Shown here: positions 35,764 to 48,239 of the stretch, piece after piece
Layout of the letters: each line of letters starts with the position of its first letter
Position numbering within the stretch: position 1 is the first letter of the stretch
Assembly: GCF_965363235.1 (NCBI RefSeq)
Contig: NC_134844.1
Span: forward strand, 76,377,497 to 76,441,496
DNA length: 64,000 nt
Source: Mytilus galloprovincialis
Taxonomy: Eukaryota > Mollusca > Bivalvia > Mytilida > Mytilidae
Direction: 5' to 3'
The notes under the pieces: model-generated
The model's input: the letters and a program-made list of their open reading frames with translations, nothing else
What the model was told of the DNA's origin: nothing
Database searches by the model: none
Position numbers and translations under genes: made by a program

Positions 35764-37754
35764 AAACTCAATTGACTCCGATTAGACTGGAATCGTATAC
35801 ACAAGCAGGTGAAGGAATCGTTCAAATTCGCCATAAGAACAAATGGACCTATTTTTATTACTATGATTTCAGTACCGTAAAGGCCTCTATTGTGTGCCAG
35901 TCTCTTGGATATCCGTATGTATACATTTATTACAACTAACTAAATTTTTAATAAAATTGAGATAGACCATGTTAAAGTGTCAATGAGACAATACCCCATA
36001 GAGAACCCGAGAGAATCACGCACCTGGAATTCGGGCTCCTCAACCAAAAATGTGAACTTATTAGTATGTTATTCAAGTTCCAGATCGCATATATATATGG
36101 TGTATGTTCAAACATAAACATCAATTTGATGACCATGAATAATATTTAAATATGTCTACGACTTTGATGTACATCTATAGATCCACATTTATTTACGATA
36201 GAGGAGATAATTTAAGCTTGACAACATTCTGTTTTAGAGATTTAAATTGCTATTATTACATTTTTATACTTTCATGGGAAGAGGTTGTTAAACAATTTGT
36301 TCCAAATGGTGAAGCAGGGGTTTCTATTATATAAACACGGTAATGATGCATATCTATTTATATTTCCATAAATAGATATTTGAAAGTCGTGTTCATTTTC
36401 CATCGAAGCTTTTCCATGAATGACTTTTTTTTACCATACTCTTTCATGTTAATAACAATCTTGACCATAATCTATCATGTTTATAACAATCTTGAACATA
36501 ATCTATCATGTTTATAACAATCTTGACCATAATCTATCATGTTTATATAAATCTTGACCATAATCAAGCATGTTTATAACCATCTTGACCATAATCAATT
36601 ATGTTTATATTATTTTTGACCATTTTTTGTTATTCTACATCATACTTGAAGACACTCTATAATGTTTATATCATATTTGATCATACACAATCACAATTTC
36701 TGTTGCATCCACACCATTCATCTGGCAACGCATTTTTGCTTTAGGTCACACTTGACGTCGAATACACAATCCTACTAATGATATTACGCTTCTGATGATT
36801 TATACCAAATGGTAAAAATAGGGAGTTATTCTAACTGGGGCATCTTCAAATGTGTTACCCTCACTATCACGCAGAAGAGGTCAATTGTAATTAAACATCT
36901 GTGTTACAGATAACCATGGCAATGTTCCATTGGGAGATTCCACAATGCAGTCATCTTTCCCTCTATGTAACATTACAGAATGACTTATAAACGAACTAAG
37001 TTCATCCGGTGGTGCCACTTCTTGACCAGAATTTTCTTTCTCTTCTTGTAGCACCTCAGATCATCATGATCATTGCTTCATTTTGTGCTCTTTTAAAAGA
37101 GACAAGGTGTAGCAAGATGTGTTGTGGGTTTGTGTTTTGCAACTCTTAATCTTGTGTGTATTCTTATATAAACTGCTGTTAGCCTTTTCATTTGTTTAAG
37201 TTTTTTTTCTACCACGATGCTTCCAGTTCCGTCATACCTTATCAATGTAAATGTACGTGTTCCACCATTTTCTTTTCATTTCAAAGAAGTTAAAAGCTAA
37301 AATAAGATAATGAAGCGTTCATACAGCAAAAGCAAACTGGACAAGAAAAACAAAACAAATTCCCAAACATATATGTTTTGTTGTGCTTTCGTTTTTAATG
37401 ATTTTTTTGTGTTAACATTAGGACAGATATGCTCTGATGTAAGATATATTCCTTACAATAGCTTTTTACATTTAAAGCGTTAAATGCATGCTTGTTGCAA
37501 ACAAAAGAAGTTTGAAAGCTGACACCTTTCTTTCTTTGGCAGATATGGAGGTGTACCACGAATAACATATGAGGAGGAAGGTATATTTCGTTTCAATTAT
37601 TGGAGGCACAAGAAAAAGAAAAATCCAATGTGTATAAATGAAATAAGTTGTTTACAAAATGTTACCGATATTGGCCAATGTAACATGAAGAAACTATCTA
37701 AATGTTATCTGTCACATGTAGTTGGAGTAACTTGTAGGCTTGAACCTGTTAAAA
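35764..37754 (+). CDS. SRCR domain 1, exons 35764-35914 and 37543-37754
   Basis: First exon: PIRLES, GEGIVQIRHKNKW, then VKASIVCQSLGYP, the usual Cys-x-x-Leu-Gly end of the SRCR first half. Second exon starts YGGVPRI and holds CLQNVTDIGQC, then VGVTCRLEP. Donor GTATGT, acceptor TTTGGCAG, final donor GTAAGT. No break. Cysteine spacing is close to SRCR group B, but extra cysteines (CINEISC, CYL) blur the class. Confidence 0.85.
36437..36625. repeat. 31-bp minisatellite
   Basis: Units start at 36470, 36501, 36532, 36563 and 36594 (exact 31-base period; ATCTATCATGTTTATAACAA then TCTTGACCATA), with diverged partial units on both sides. It lies inside the intron of SRCR domain 1. Confidence 0.9.
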
Positions 37755-37868
37755 GTAAGTTATATATGTTATATTTTAGGATTATCAGAAAGTATGTAAT
37801 CTATATTTATGGCCATGCGATTGTTCTGTAAATCAACATATAATTATTTGTACAAGATTGTAAGTTCT

Positions 37869-38149
37869 TTAAGGTGGTACCCAACACCTTAACTAAAATT
37901 AATTTGGCTGGTTTAATTTTCATAAAATTTTGACAAAGTATCTACTTTGACCCTTTGACAAAAAAATACAATTTAAAAAAAAATTGAACCAACCGTTTTA
38001 TCAGAAAAATTACACTGGTTATATAGCAGTTTGACAAACACTTTTTTTGATCATTGAGAAGCTTAATATTCCCTTAATAACACAACTTAATTAAAACGTT
38101 TAGCTGATTTTACAGAATTATCTCCCTGTAGTGTTAGGTACCACCTTAA
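37869..38149. mobile_element. 273-bp TTAA-flanked MITE
   Basis: TTAA at 37869-37872 and 38146-38149 enclose 37873-38145. The left end GGTGGTACCCAACAC and the reverse complement of the right end GGTGGTACCTAACAC are inverted repeats with one mismatch. Non-coding; intron insertion. The GG start and the internal TATCTCCC are shared with the element in TLR copy 3. Confidence 0.88.
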
Positions 38150-38343
38150 TATGTTTTTTTGGTAAATGTTTATCACCTGAATATGACTGAAAATTGAAGA
38201 AGATACAAAAGAGATAAATGAAAAGGACTTATCCAGCTACGTCTCTATATTAAACAGTTTTTAACTTTTGTTACAGCTAGCATTCCATGCCAACAGCATA
38301 ACATGAAAACATTCTCTAAATTGAATAAATTTATTATGAATAT

Positions 38344-38632
38344 CTTTAATGACCGTCTATAAAAGACGCACCAGTGACGTTCGAATAAAAAAAGATAAAA
38401 GGACCATATAAAGTACTAAGTTGAATAGTATTGAGGAACAAAACTTCCAAAAACTGTTGCCAAATACTGATGAGTAATTCTAACTCTGAGGTAGAAGAGC
38501 CTGAGTATTTCAAATATTCAAATATTTGCAAACAGCTAAATTATGATTATGACAATATCAATGATAGTTCATGTCAATATAAAAGTGCCTTCATCCGGGC
38601 TGGTGAAACCCTCGGGGAATAAAACCTCTCCA
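38344..38632 (+). repeat. CAGTGACGCTC-family dispersed repeat, diverged
   Basis: AAAGACGCACCAGTGACGTTCG, AAAGTACTAAGTTGAATAG, then ATTCATGTCAAT and CATCCGGGCTGGTGAAACCC near the end. In an intron; small ORFs here are meaningless. Confidence 0.7.
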
Positions 38633-38940
38633 AGCCGTGGCATTGACCCTGTTAAAGTATTGTTCATACAAAGTCATAAGCATGTGTTAAATAACATGCT
38701 TTCAAAATGTTGTCATATATTGTTTAATGCAGTATTTTTCTTTAATATATTTACAGGATTCATAATTTGCATATATCTTTCAACCTTAACTTAATTGTGT
38801 GCACTAAGAAGTGAATTGCAAACATCTACAATAATATATATTCATGATATTATGGACTCGTTTTATGTTTTTCAAAATGTACAAAAAAGGATAACCAGTG
38901 AGTTTTATTTAAACTTTATATATCTTGAATTCAGTTTCAG

Positions 38941-40290
38941 ATGTTACCAGGAAAGGATGTCCAGAATTTAAGAGAAGGTGTCGTAGAAGTGTTCCTAAAT
39001 GACCACTGGGGATTTGTTTTAAGAATCGGACAGTCCGAAGTCAATGCCCTTTGCAAAACACTTGGTTTCAAGTATGTAAATTTTATCAATCATGTGAACA
39101 ACATAATATGGTCGTAATTTGTATAAACAAGGGCATTTTCTTTTCAAAATTTTACTTCACTACATATATAATGATTACCTCATAGATAAAAAAAAATGCT
39201 CAATTACCTACATATTTGTCCCTGGAGTACTCAATACTAACTTCTAAATATTGCGAGTCTTTTTGTAATTATGGTAACCTGGCATTAAAGTCATAAAACT
39301 GTTGAGTCTGTTTTTTGTACTTAAACTCCAAAATCAACCAATCACAATGCTGGATTTTATGCTTAGAGCGTTATTTTTGTGGTCCAAGCATTGCGCAAAG
39401 TTTATGACTGCAACCCCTGATACTGGCTTTTTGTTCGTTTCTTAAGGTTTCACTGTAAGGCTATATTGTGAATAAACACGCGGTTAAAATCCGTTCTAGA
39501 ATAGATCCCCAATTCGCAATTCAGCGTCGAATACACAAACATAATAACATCACTATCTTATAATAAAATGACGTGATACAAATGGACAGTTAAATTTGCA
39601 GCACATATAAACAAAAAGTAAATACATTTACTATTAGGATTTTTAAAAGAGGGAATAAATATACCAGAGGGACAGTCAAACTCATAAATCGAAAATAAAC
39701 TGACGACACCACGGCTGAAAATGAAAAAGACAAACAAACAATAATACACATGACATAACATAAAAAACTAAAGAATAAGCAATATGAACCACACCAAAAA
39801 CTAGGGGTGGTATTAGGCGGTCAGGGGGGGGGGTAAGCAGATCCTGCGCTCCAAATGTGGCACCCGTCGTGTTGCTTATGTTATAACAAATCCGGTAAAT
39901 AGTCTCATTCGGTAGGCCACATTCATGAGAGGAAAGGGTATTGTAGTTACGACGTAAGGAATATATCCTATATCATTTGAGAAACAGTTTTTCCATAACG
40001 GTCAACCAACTTGTGATGGCGTCCATAAAATTCTAAAACATATGTGTTCAAATCTTTTAATACTTCTTGTTGAAGGTATGGTGGTCAGAGTTATAAAACT
40101 GTAGATGTTCTTCAAAGTTCTCATTTTGGTCGTCTTGACATTTCAACTGAAATTTTGCAAAAATTTTCATGTCCCGAAGATGCATCGCATTTAAATGAGT
40201 GTAGTGATATTGAGTGGACTGAACGTTCGTCATTTGGATGGGATAGGTGGAATATTTTGTCTATAAGATGTTGGACATATGCAGAAATTA
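38941..40290 (+). CDS. SRCR domain 2, exons 38941-39071 and 40076-40290, frame break
   Basis: The domain frame starts at ATG 38941 (NLREGVVEVFLNDHWGFV, then VNALCKTLGFK). The acceptor TTTCAG ends at 38940, so that frame enters at phase 0, while the preceding exon ends at phase 1. Read at phase 1, a stop follows within about 20 codons. Exon length (131) is one base too long modulo 3 compared with its sister exons (151, 151, 142, 142, 160). The second half is intact: YGGQSYKTV, FSCPEDASHLNECS and ILSIRCW. Confidence 0.75.
39650..39965 (+). repeat. Dispersed repeat (GGCACCCGTCGTG family)
   Basis: ACCAGAGGGACAGTCAAACTC, AAAATGAAAAAGACAAACAA, AAGCAGATCCTG, GTGGCACCCGTCGTGTTGC and CATTCGGTAGGCCAC. 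This is the fuller version of the element whose pieces form the 2.9-4.5 kb array. Confidence 0.8.
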
Positions 40291-41622
40291 GTAAGTGGAA
40301 AACAACTTTTCAAAACAGAGAAAAACAATTTCAATAATACAAAAGGAAGGAATGTATACGTTTATTTAAAAACAATATAATCTAAACAGATGAACATCAT
40401 TTAGGTTTACATTTTAACAACTTTTAAAAAGCTATCGAAATAGCAACATACCATTATCAATTCAATAGTAGATATATGTCAATATAACAAGTCAACAACA
40501 AATAGTATCACGTCGAAAGATCGGCCATCTCTACAATAACAAAGATGTATAATGTTCGCGAAGATTTAATATCGCGATCTCTGAGCGTTTTTTTTTTTTT
40601 TTGTTTTTTTTGGCTAAGTTTTCAATAGTTTGATTAAAACTAATAAATTAGTTTGAATAATATTTCTCTCCCGGAAATTTTACGACATTCACATAAACAT
40701 TTGCGAATAGACGGCCACTGATTTGGTGTTATTGCACTTACAAACACTAAAGTTTCTTTTAATTGACAGCTGTGTATTTTAAAGTTTGTAATTGCCTTAA
40801 TACGATTTATTACCAAATATATGAATAAGATATATTCCCATTATGACATCAGAAGAACATTAGACTTACTATTCCGTATATTGTTAAGCGTCATTTTTTG
40901 CCTTTAAGAAATTCTTAAGTAAAGGATAATTTTCTGAAGAACTTTTAAGAATTGTGTAAGTTAAAACATATGATTTCGGAATTGAAGTGTCTCTATAGGT
41001 TGCATTTTTATCAATACAGCTGTTTCTCAAACTACGCATCTTTTGGCGAGATTTAGAAATTTCATTGATAATTAATTTTGTTTACATACTGGTTCTCAGT
41101 TCGGGTCTGTAGGTTATACCTCATAGAAACATATCTTAGGAATATAATCAATTAATGTACATGTGAATACTGAAACCTGTGGAAACCATACAGTCGAGTT
41201 AGTGGTAGTTAAGCAATTTAGTGTAAGTTTAAACTCATTGAAGTTCAGGGCAGATAAACGTTGAAAATATGCCGCACAGCCTTATATTTTGACCTTTGAA
41301 AAAAAAACAGTGCATATGAACTTTCCATTCTAGGAAATGGTTATTTCCAAAACTTCATTGTAAAAGTGGTACAGTTTTAAAAGGGAGTTCCTATGGGAAA
41401 ATGCATTGTCAATATTCACAGATATGCAACCTATAAACTTATTAGAGTAAATGGTAAAGTAAAGTATTGACGACGAGAAATATATAATATTTTATAAATA
41501 TATAACTTTCAATGAATTAATGAATTTCGGGTTGAGATTAGACATTCGTGTTCACTTGTTAATAATAAGAAAACAAAGCAAAACAGTAATCACATTGTTC
41601 ATTCGATCATATTTAATTTTAG

Positions 41623-42420
41623 GTAATTCAGGAGAACGAATACGACTAGCAGGGTTAAACAAAGAACACGAAGGACGAGTCGAAATTTTACATAACAATA
41701 CTTGGGGGATTGTCAATGATTATTGGTTTGGTTATCCAGGAGCAAATGTGTTCTGTAAAATGATGGGGTATCAGTAAGTATTTTAAAAATATAGAAAATT
41801 GTATTTAATAACAGCAATTGATTTGAATATGCATTTTTGGGAATTGTAAGAAGCCTTGTTTCATTTGTTCTTTTACTGGTCACATTCTGATATTGTTTTA
41901 TTATTGTCAAATTATGAACATTTCTTGACATGAGTGTCATTACGCCTGCATTGTGTTTACCATTAAGCTAGACATGATATGTACATGCATGTGCTTCTTT
42001 GGTCAGGTAATGTCTTTACTTGTCGACTTATCATTTAGTCCCACAGTGTGTCATGTGTTCTCGTGCAATTATACTGTATATAATGCGGATCAGAACTATT
42101 AGACTGCAGCAAATTTCTCTGTATGTAGAAAATGATAATCAAAGCTTATAATTGTCGACTTGGGAAACGCGTAAAACATAAAACTCTTTTTGTTTTTCAA
42201 GTATCGTTTAATTTAAATCATCTATTATCTAGATATGGCGGATTGCCAATATATGATAAGTTCATTCCCGGACAGGGACCACTTTGGATAGACTACATAG
42301 AATGTCCTTTACTGGCCAACGATTTACAGGATTGTGAGTTTGATTGGACACGTGAGGAGGACAAAATTGCCCTTGGTATAGGACCAGCAGTTGTTAAATG
42401 CCGGACAGAACCGATTGAAG
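41623..42420 (+). CDS. SRCR domain 3, exons 41623-41773 and 42233-42420
   Basis: First exon is textbook SRCR: RIRLAGLNKEHEGRVEI, NTWGIVNDYW, ANVFCKMMGYQ. Second exon: YGGLPIYDKF, GPLWIDYIECPLLANDLQDC and VVKCRTEP. Phases 1, 2, 1. Acceptors TTTTAG and TATCTAG; donors GTAAGT and a weak GTGTTT. No break. Confidence 0.88.
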
Positions 42421-42751
42421 GTGTTTAGATTAAATTCTGTGATTCAGATTGTGGTTTGATTTATTGAGTTAAGGGAAACCCAATCAAAAAAGATAATTTG
42501 ATAAGCATAATAAGAAATAAATCAAATAAAATGTATGCATAACATTTTTTTCGATAATGATAATAACATTGGTTATAGTTCAAGCACGTTAAAATGTACG
42601 GCAATTAAACTTGTGAAATTAATACTTCTATGCGCACTTGAAGTGATATCCGACGAGACTAATATTTGGTTTGTTTCAATTTTGTACTCATACAATAATT
42701 ATAAATATCAACGAAATATAGTGATTGGTCAATGTTTTTAATTTATTTCAG

Positions 42752-44473
42752 TACCAGAAGTGAAGTTTAGATTACAAGCAGGATGGAGAAGAGAAATACT
42801 TGAGTACTTTAAAGACGGGTACTGGGGATATGTTTGTGGAGCCTACATGGGGACCTCTGAGGCATCGATGTTCTGTCATCAATTAGGTTTTACGTAAGTA
42901 GAATATCATTGGCTATTGAATGATACTTTATATAATAGCCTTTTATTCGCGTTATTGTTTTTTGTTCAACGACAGATTGGGGTATGGTGCTCACGTCAGT
43001 AACTGCGAATAGTCGATGTTAAGTTATAAATGTAGTATGATAATTTCTCTTAGTTTCATATGTTACTCATTCTGACTTTACTGTGTTTCTTGCAGTGTGT
43101 TTCTTTATTCTATATTGGATAGAGATATAGTAGCAGGGTTTATATCTTTAAAAAAAATGTATAAATCCAACGCATATTGCGCCTGCATTAAGTCAGGAGC
43201 CTCTGGCCTTTGTAATTTTTGTATGTTTTTTTAAATTTTAATTCATTTATATGATTTGTAGTTTAGAATGACGTCGATTTGCACTGAACGAGTACATGCT
43301 TTTTGTCAGAAGCCAACTGATTTTCTTGCTGTGTTGAAACCCCATTGACCTTCGGTAGTTATTTTCTCTTTGATCAGGTTGTTGTCATTTAATTTATTCT
43401 TATTTCCTTTATCAGTTATATCGAGTATTATATTCATTTTGTTTATATTCTTATATAGATATATGTTAGTCAGATCAGTATAAAAGCATAACAGACTGGT
43501 TTCAAATTATTAAAATTTTCTCCATTCCGGATATTCTGTTTATTGTCGTTTAGTATTTTACGTTTTTTTGTATAACATCAAAATGTATTCATTCATTGTT
43601 TATAAAGGTACGAATTGAAATTAAGCATTTGACTTTTCAAAACTGTTTCTAAACAATCCAATGCTTACTTGTTTGTATAGTCTTGAATTAAAATACATGC
43701 GCAGTATCCACCATATTAATTATAATACAGCAATACAATGACAGCATGGTAAGTACGAGAGCAATGTTATATCTATATACATAATAATGAGCTGCATGAA
43801 ATGCAATGAAACTAAAAATTGTATTGTATATTATGAAGAAATTTTAACACATTCATAATAAACAATGGCTTATTTGTCAACTGATATTTGCCTTAGAACA
43901 ATCTTTTCGTGAAGGGGCAACGTAAAAGAAGTCGTTCATATGATGAAAGTGGCATGATATACCTTTACTTAGGGTGTCAAAATATGTAGACCGTAAAGTG
44001 CTATCTGGTAAAAAAAGACATATATATGAAATTTAATAGCCAACGTTATAAAATATCAACTTTCAGTGAAGAACCTTATTAGAACTACAAAGAAGCATAC
44101 CTTAAATTTAACATATGCACAAAAAATGAAAAGTTAATTTTGAAAATAGGGCATGTGACAACAGCAATACTGACTCAATTTTTTTTGTTCTCTTTTTAAT
44201 TTTAATTTTTTCATTATTTCTTTTTTCTTATTTTCTTTTATAAACCAGTCATGGTGGACATATCATTATTGATGTGGATGAAGGAAGAGAAGGACAGAAT
44301 GATAATAGGAAAGATATAGCACCAACAATTCTAAAAAAACATAGAATGTCCATGGAATTCTGTAGATCTCGATCAGTGTTCAGAATGAGAATGGAGTTAC
44401 AAAGATAATAGAATAATTTGCGACTCGCATAAGCGAGATTTAAGACTAAAGTGTAGGTCAAAACCTTTTCCAG
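42752..44473 (+). CDS. SRCR domain 4, exons 42752-42893 and 44249-44473, broken
   Basis: The first half is intact: VKFRLQAGWRREILEYF, GYWGYVCGAYMG, ASMFCHQLGF, donor GTAAGT. The second half starts in frame (HGGHIIIDVDEG), then shifts at an A7 run (44333-44339). The domain continues in another frame: CPWNSVDLDQCSE, a TGA at 44386-44388 where a Trp is expected, then YKDNRIICDS and LRLKCRS. Both lesions would abolish the domain. Confidence 0.8.
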
Positions 44474-45374
44474 GTAATAAAAGGTTTTTTCTTAAGTTTT
44501 AATTATTTTCGATGTATTTATGAATTTATCGAAGTTTTGCTCATTATTGAACATCTTGAAAGACGAGTGGTGAAAAGTAAAATCACAAAAATTACTGAAC
44601 TCCGAGGAAAATTTAAAAAGGGAAAGTCCCTAATCAAAATACAAAACTGGATGCTACGTATAGTGTATGTAATATCCCTCGTACAATAAGTATAGTCTTA
44701 AACGGTCATTATCTGAATTGCCTACAATCGTTAAGAATTGTTTAGATATTTTCTTGTTGTCAATTAGTACTTATCAGATAGTTTGCTTGCAGTTAATTCA
44801 GTTCTTATCAGTAAATATTCTGAAATTTCTATACATTGCTGATATATACAGTACATATTAGGTGAAATATTTCGAAACATTACTTTGAATTATTTCGTAT
44901 GACTTTGTACCATGAATATAAACGATTTGTTCCGTCAACCCTGTCTTATATTTTGAAAATATATTTTTTTGAATCGTAATAATATTGCCGGACTTATGCA
45001 ACCCCATCACCAATCTTTCTCTACGCGAGAAAAAAACCTCTCTCTTAATGTGTAAGGGTATTACCTATCTACAGTTGTCTGAGAACGGAGATGCTGCAAA
45101 AAATGATGATAGTAATTTGGTTTCTTGATTACTGATATTTTTATATTCCCTAAAAAGAAATTTTTATAATACGTGCATCTCGAATAGACATTACTTTTAT
45201 AAAACATTCGTAACCCTTTGATAAGAAAAATCAATGCAATCGTTTCGCTCTAAACAAACATTCTGTTATCCCATATATTACAAAACAGACAAATAATGTC
45301 ATAACAATGTTTTCTTTATTTCAATATGAGTAAGCTTTATTGAACATGTTAACTTTTAATGTGTTTAATTGTAG

Positions 45375-46603
45375 AATATGATGTACAGTTATTTGGAGGA
45401 AATTCGGCCAATGAAGGTCAGCTTCTTGTGAAATATGATAACACATGGACAACAGTACACTCTGATGACTTTTCAACAAAAAATGTAGCTGTTGTGTGTA
45501 GGCAGCTTGGATTTAGGTATTTATGTTATATACACGGTGTGTGAATAAGACGATTGGCAAAAAAAATAGGATTAACTAATCAGTGTGGCAACAAACTTAG
45601 CTAAATAAATATCTTTATACATGTTCAATACTGCAGCGGATGAATGTAATAACTTGTGGGATCATTTATATTCAACGTGTTTCGGCTTTATGATTTCTAA
45701 GCAAAAGCACAAAAGGGAACATAAACTATAAAATATATGTTTTAGAAAGAAACGTAAATTGGAACGGATAGCCACTGTTCAATACAATTAAACCGAAATG
45801 TGGTGTTTATAGATATAGGACGATGTGGTGTGAGTGCCAATGAGACAACTCTCCATCCAAGTAACAATTTAAAAAGTAAACCATTATAGGTTAAAGTACG
45901 TCCTTCAATACGGAGCCTTATACATTGCTTGCTTCTAAGATTGAGTAAAATGAATTTCACCAAACACAACATGTACAAAGGGAGGCATAATAAAGAACTA
46001 TGCCGTATATATGTTATATACTACTACAAATGTTTGACATCATTGTCAATTGATGTTTCCTGTAAATAAATAAACTCATCATATATTCTGTAAATTCAGA
46101 AATTATTGCGAGGTTTTTATTATTGCGAATAATGCGACAGAGTTGTAAACGCAATAATTAAAACTCACATGTTGTAATATTTTAAATGAATAAAGCATAA
46201 AATCGTAAAAATTAAAATCGCATTAAAGTTGAAATTGACAAAATTGCAATAATAAATGCACGCAATAATTTCTGAATTTACAGTACCAGGATTGAAATTT
46301 CATATTTACGCCAGACGGGTAAAAGACTCATCAGTGACGCTCGAATCAAAAACTGTTGAAAAGGCCAAATAAAGTATGAAGTTGAAGTGAATCCATTTGC
46401 AAACATTTATTTTATATTACAGACATGGAGGAGAAAAAAACAGTAAACAATCACTTTCTAAAAAAGTCCGTTTTGGTTAATTCTTAAATGCAACGGAAAA
46501 GAACAGAATGTAGGACAATGCAATTCGATTAAAACACAGCCGTTTTCGCCATTCGAAAGAAGTGTATCAGTGTTTATTAAGTGCTATGAAGAACTCGATC
46601 CTG
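45375..46603 (+). CDS. SRCR domain 5, exons 45375-45516 and 46423-46603, broken
   Basis: First half intact: VQLFGGNSANEGQLLVKYD, TWTTVHSDDF, VAVVCRQLGFR. In the second half, HGGEKNSKQSLSKKVRF is followed by a stop (46478-46480), because the T4 run at 46471-46474 is one base short. The domain continues in the next frame as WLILKCNGKEQNVGQCNS and VFIKCYEEL. Phases outside the lesion are as in the other domains. Confidence 0.82.
45817..45960. repeat. Dispersed repeat fragment (GATGTGGTATGA family)
   Basis: CGATGTGGTGTGAGTGCCAATGAG, ACAACTCTCCATCC and ACCATTATAGGTTAAAGTACG; same head as 13191 and 4976. Intron of SRCR domain 5. Confidence 0.7.
46286..46390 (+). repeat. CAGTGACGCTC-family dispersed repeat, partial
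   Basis: TACCAGGATTGAAATTTC, TACGCCAGACGGG, AAGACTCATCAGTGACGCTC, AAAGTATGAAGTTGAAG. It ends about 30 bases before an SRCR exon. Confidence 0.75.
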
Positions 46604-47271
46604 GTATGTTTGTATTTATGGGTTTTTTTGTTTTGTTTTAACGCATATAAATTACCATTTCTGATGGTTTTGTCGACAAAATATTATATACTGGTTAAGA
46701 TTGGAATAATAAAATGCAAACGGCCCTTTTGTTTTCTTTAAATTTGGTCGGTAGAATTGTATTGACCTTAATCGAAATATTTCTTTGTTTCTTCACCATT
46801 TTGGACTAAATATGTCGGTACATGTCTCTACCGAAGTAAAACTGTGAAGTGCATTCAGCTTTTTAATGACGACAGATACATTATTTATGATAAATTGTCC
46901 CATCCACAACCCTGTCCTTTTTCTTTCTCTCTCGAATACAATCTAGCGATAGACTTTTGACCCGTTTTGTTCTTACACTTATAACAGGACGGGCACTACA
47001 TGTGGAGCAGGATATGTGTTATTTCCCGTAACACCTTATATCTTACGATTTTGCAATAAGTCCATCTTAGTCTTAGTTTCCAATGTTGTTTTTCTTTTCA
47101 GGCGTTTTTTGTTTAGTTTAAACAGATTTTATTTACAAAATTAGCAAAAGGGATTTGACTTTTGTTGAGGGGGATTGTCAGTTGTTATTTTTTTTTACTA
47201 ATGTGACTGAATACCCAATTGGTATCATCTGCTTTTTTCCAGCACTAAAAACTAATATAATGTTTTTGTAG

Positions 47272-48067
47272 AGCTTCAGATGACAGTTTCTTTAGAAGGT
47301 GATGGAAAGGTTATCGTTTATAGACAGGGAGAAACATGGCAAATATGCTCTTCTCGATGGTCTGATTTCCAAGGCAATTCCTTATGGGATGACGTAACGG
47401 CAACCACTGTCTGTCGTATGCTAAACCAAAGGTAGAAAGTATTATTACGTATTTCAAAATGAAAGATGTATATTGTTACTTTATGATTACGCATGTTCTA
47501 GTCAAATAACTACTAAACTGTTCAAGTGTCATAGAATATCATTCCAGTCGGCGATTTATTTTATTTCTTTAATTGGCACTTTTGAACTTGTTTTGTATGG
47601 AATTTGGAATTATTTTGACATACGCTTATTGTGATATTATCTTAAAAGAAAGATGCATTTCTTTCAAAATCTAAAGTCACAATAATCAGTGAAACAAAGG
47701 TATGGAAATGTACTTGAAAACATATGTTAAGGTTCACAAAGCGAACGAGTAATGCTTAACAAATACTTGTCCAATTGTCCCTTCAACATGGACAATACAA
47801 CTATTTTTTTGTAAATTCTAAACAAAACAATTTTCTTTTTGTAGCAATGGAACCGCAATACACATACCCTTTGATTCTCGAGAAGGTCCAGCAACGGCAA
47901 ATAACATACAACAAGTGTATTGTCCTAGAGGAACTTCACATCTCGGAGATTGTTTCTATGGACGTCTTGGTTTCAAGGGTTATAGGTTATCTCCATGGGC
48001 ACCAGGTGATTGCAACGAAGCAGTAATGCATAGGACATATCGTGGTGGTGTAAAATGCAGCAAATAA
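47272..48067 (+). CDS. SRCR domain 6 and C-terminus, exons 47272-47431 and 47845-48067
   Basis: First exon: LQMTVSLEGDGKVIVYRQ, GETWQICSSRW, TATTVCRMLNQR. The start is less typical (MTVSLEG for RLVGG), so it is a diverged domain. Second exon: FDSREGPATANNIQQVYCPR, LGDCFYGRLGF and GGVKCSK with stop TAA at 48065-48067. No membrane segment or tail follows. No break. Confidence 0.82.
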
Positions 48068-48068
48068 A
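48063..48068 (+). terminator. Poly(A) signal overlapping the stop codon
   Basis: AATAAA at 48063-48068 overlaps the TAA stop of the SRCR gene by three bases. If used, the 3' UTR would be very short. It may be accidental in AT-rich sequence. Confidence 0.35.
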
Positions 48069-48239
48069 GATTTAACATACTTGGAAAAGTTTGAAAATTG
48101 ATCTGATATGTACATTTAAGCGTCTGATCATATTTTGTATCCACATTTGTAAACACACATTATAAATTCTTATGAACAAATAGCAAGATGAGTTTACAAT
48201 GTTATATTTCATACTCTTCAATACACATATACCTTTGAT

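Larger units (their letters stand above)
32331..48067 (+). pseudogene. Ig plus six-SRCR-domain receptor gene, probably broken
   Basis: Fourteen exons on one strand: two make an Ig domain, then six SRCR domains of two exons each, with every SRCR domain starting and ending at phase 1 and split at phase 2. The last exon ends in a stop right after the final SRCR cysteine, with no membrane segment, so the product would be secreted. Such scavenger-receptor proteins bind microbial or host ligands in invertebrates. A signal-peptide exon was not found. Breaks: domain 2 begins out of phase with its acceptor; domain 4 has a frameshift at the A7 run 44333-44339 and a TGA at 44386-44388; domain 5 has a frameshift at 46471-46474. 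Splice sites and most domains are intact, so decay is recent, or some breaks are assembly errors. Confidence 0.75.

Noticed and set aside
36437..36625. CRISPR-like array
   Set aside because: The 31-base units are adjacent with no spacers, and the genome is animal.
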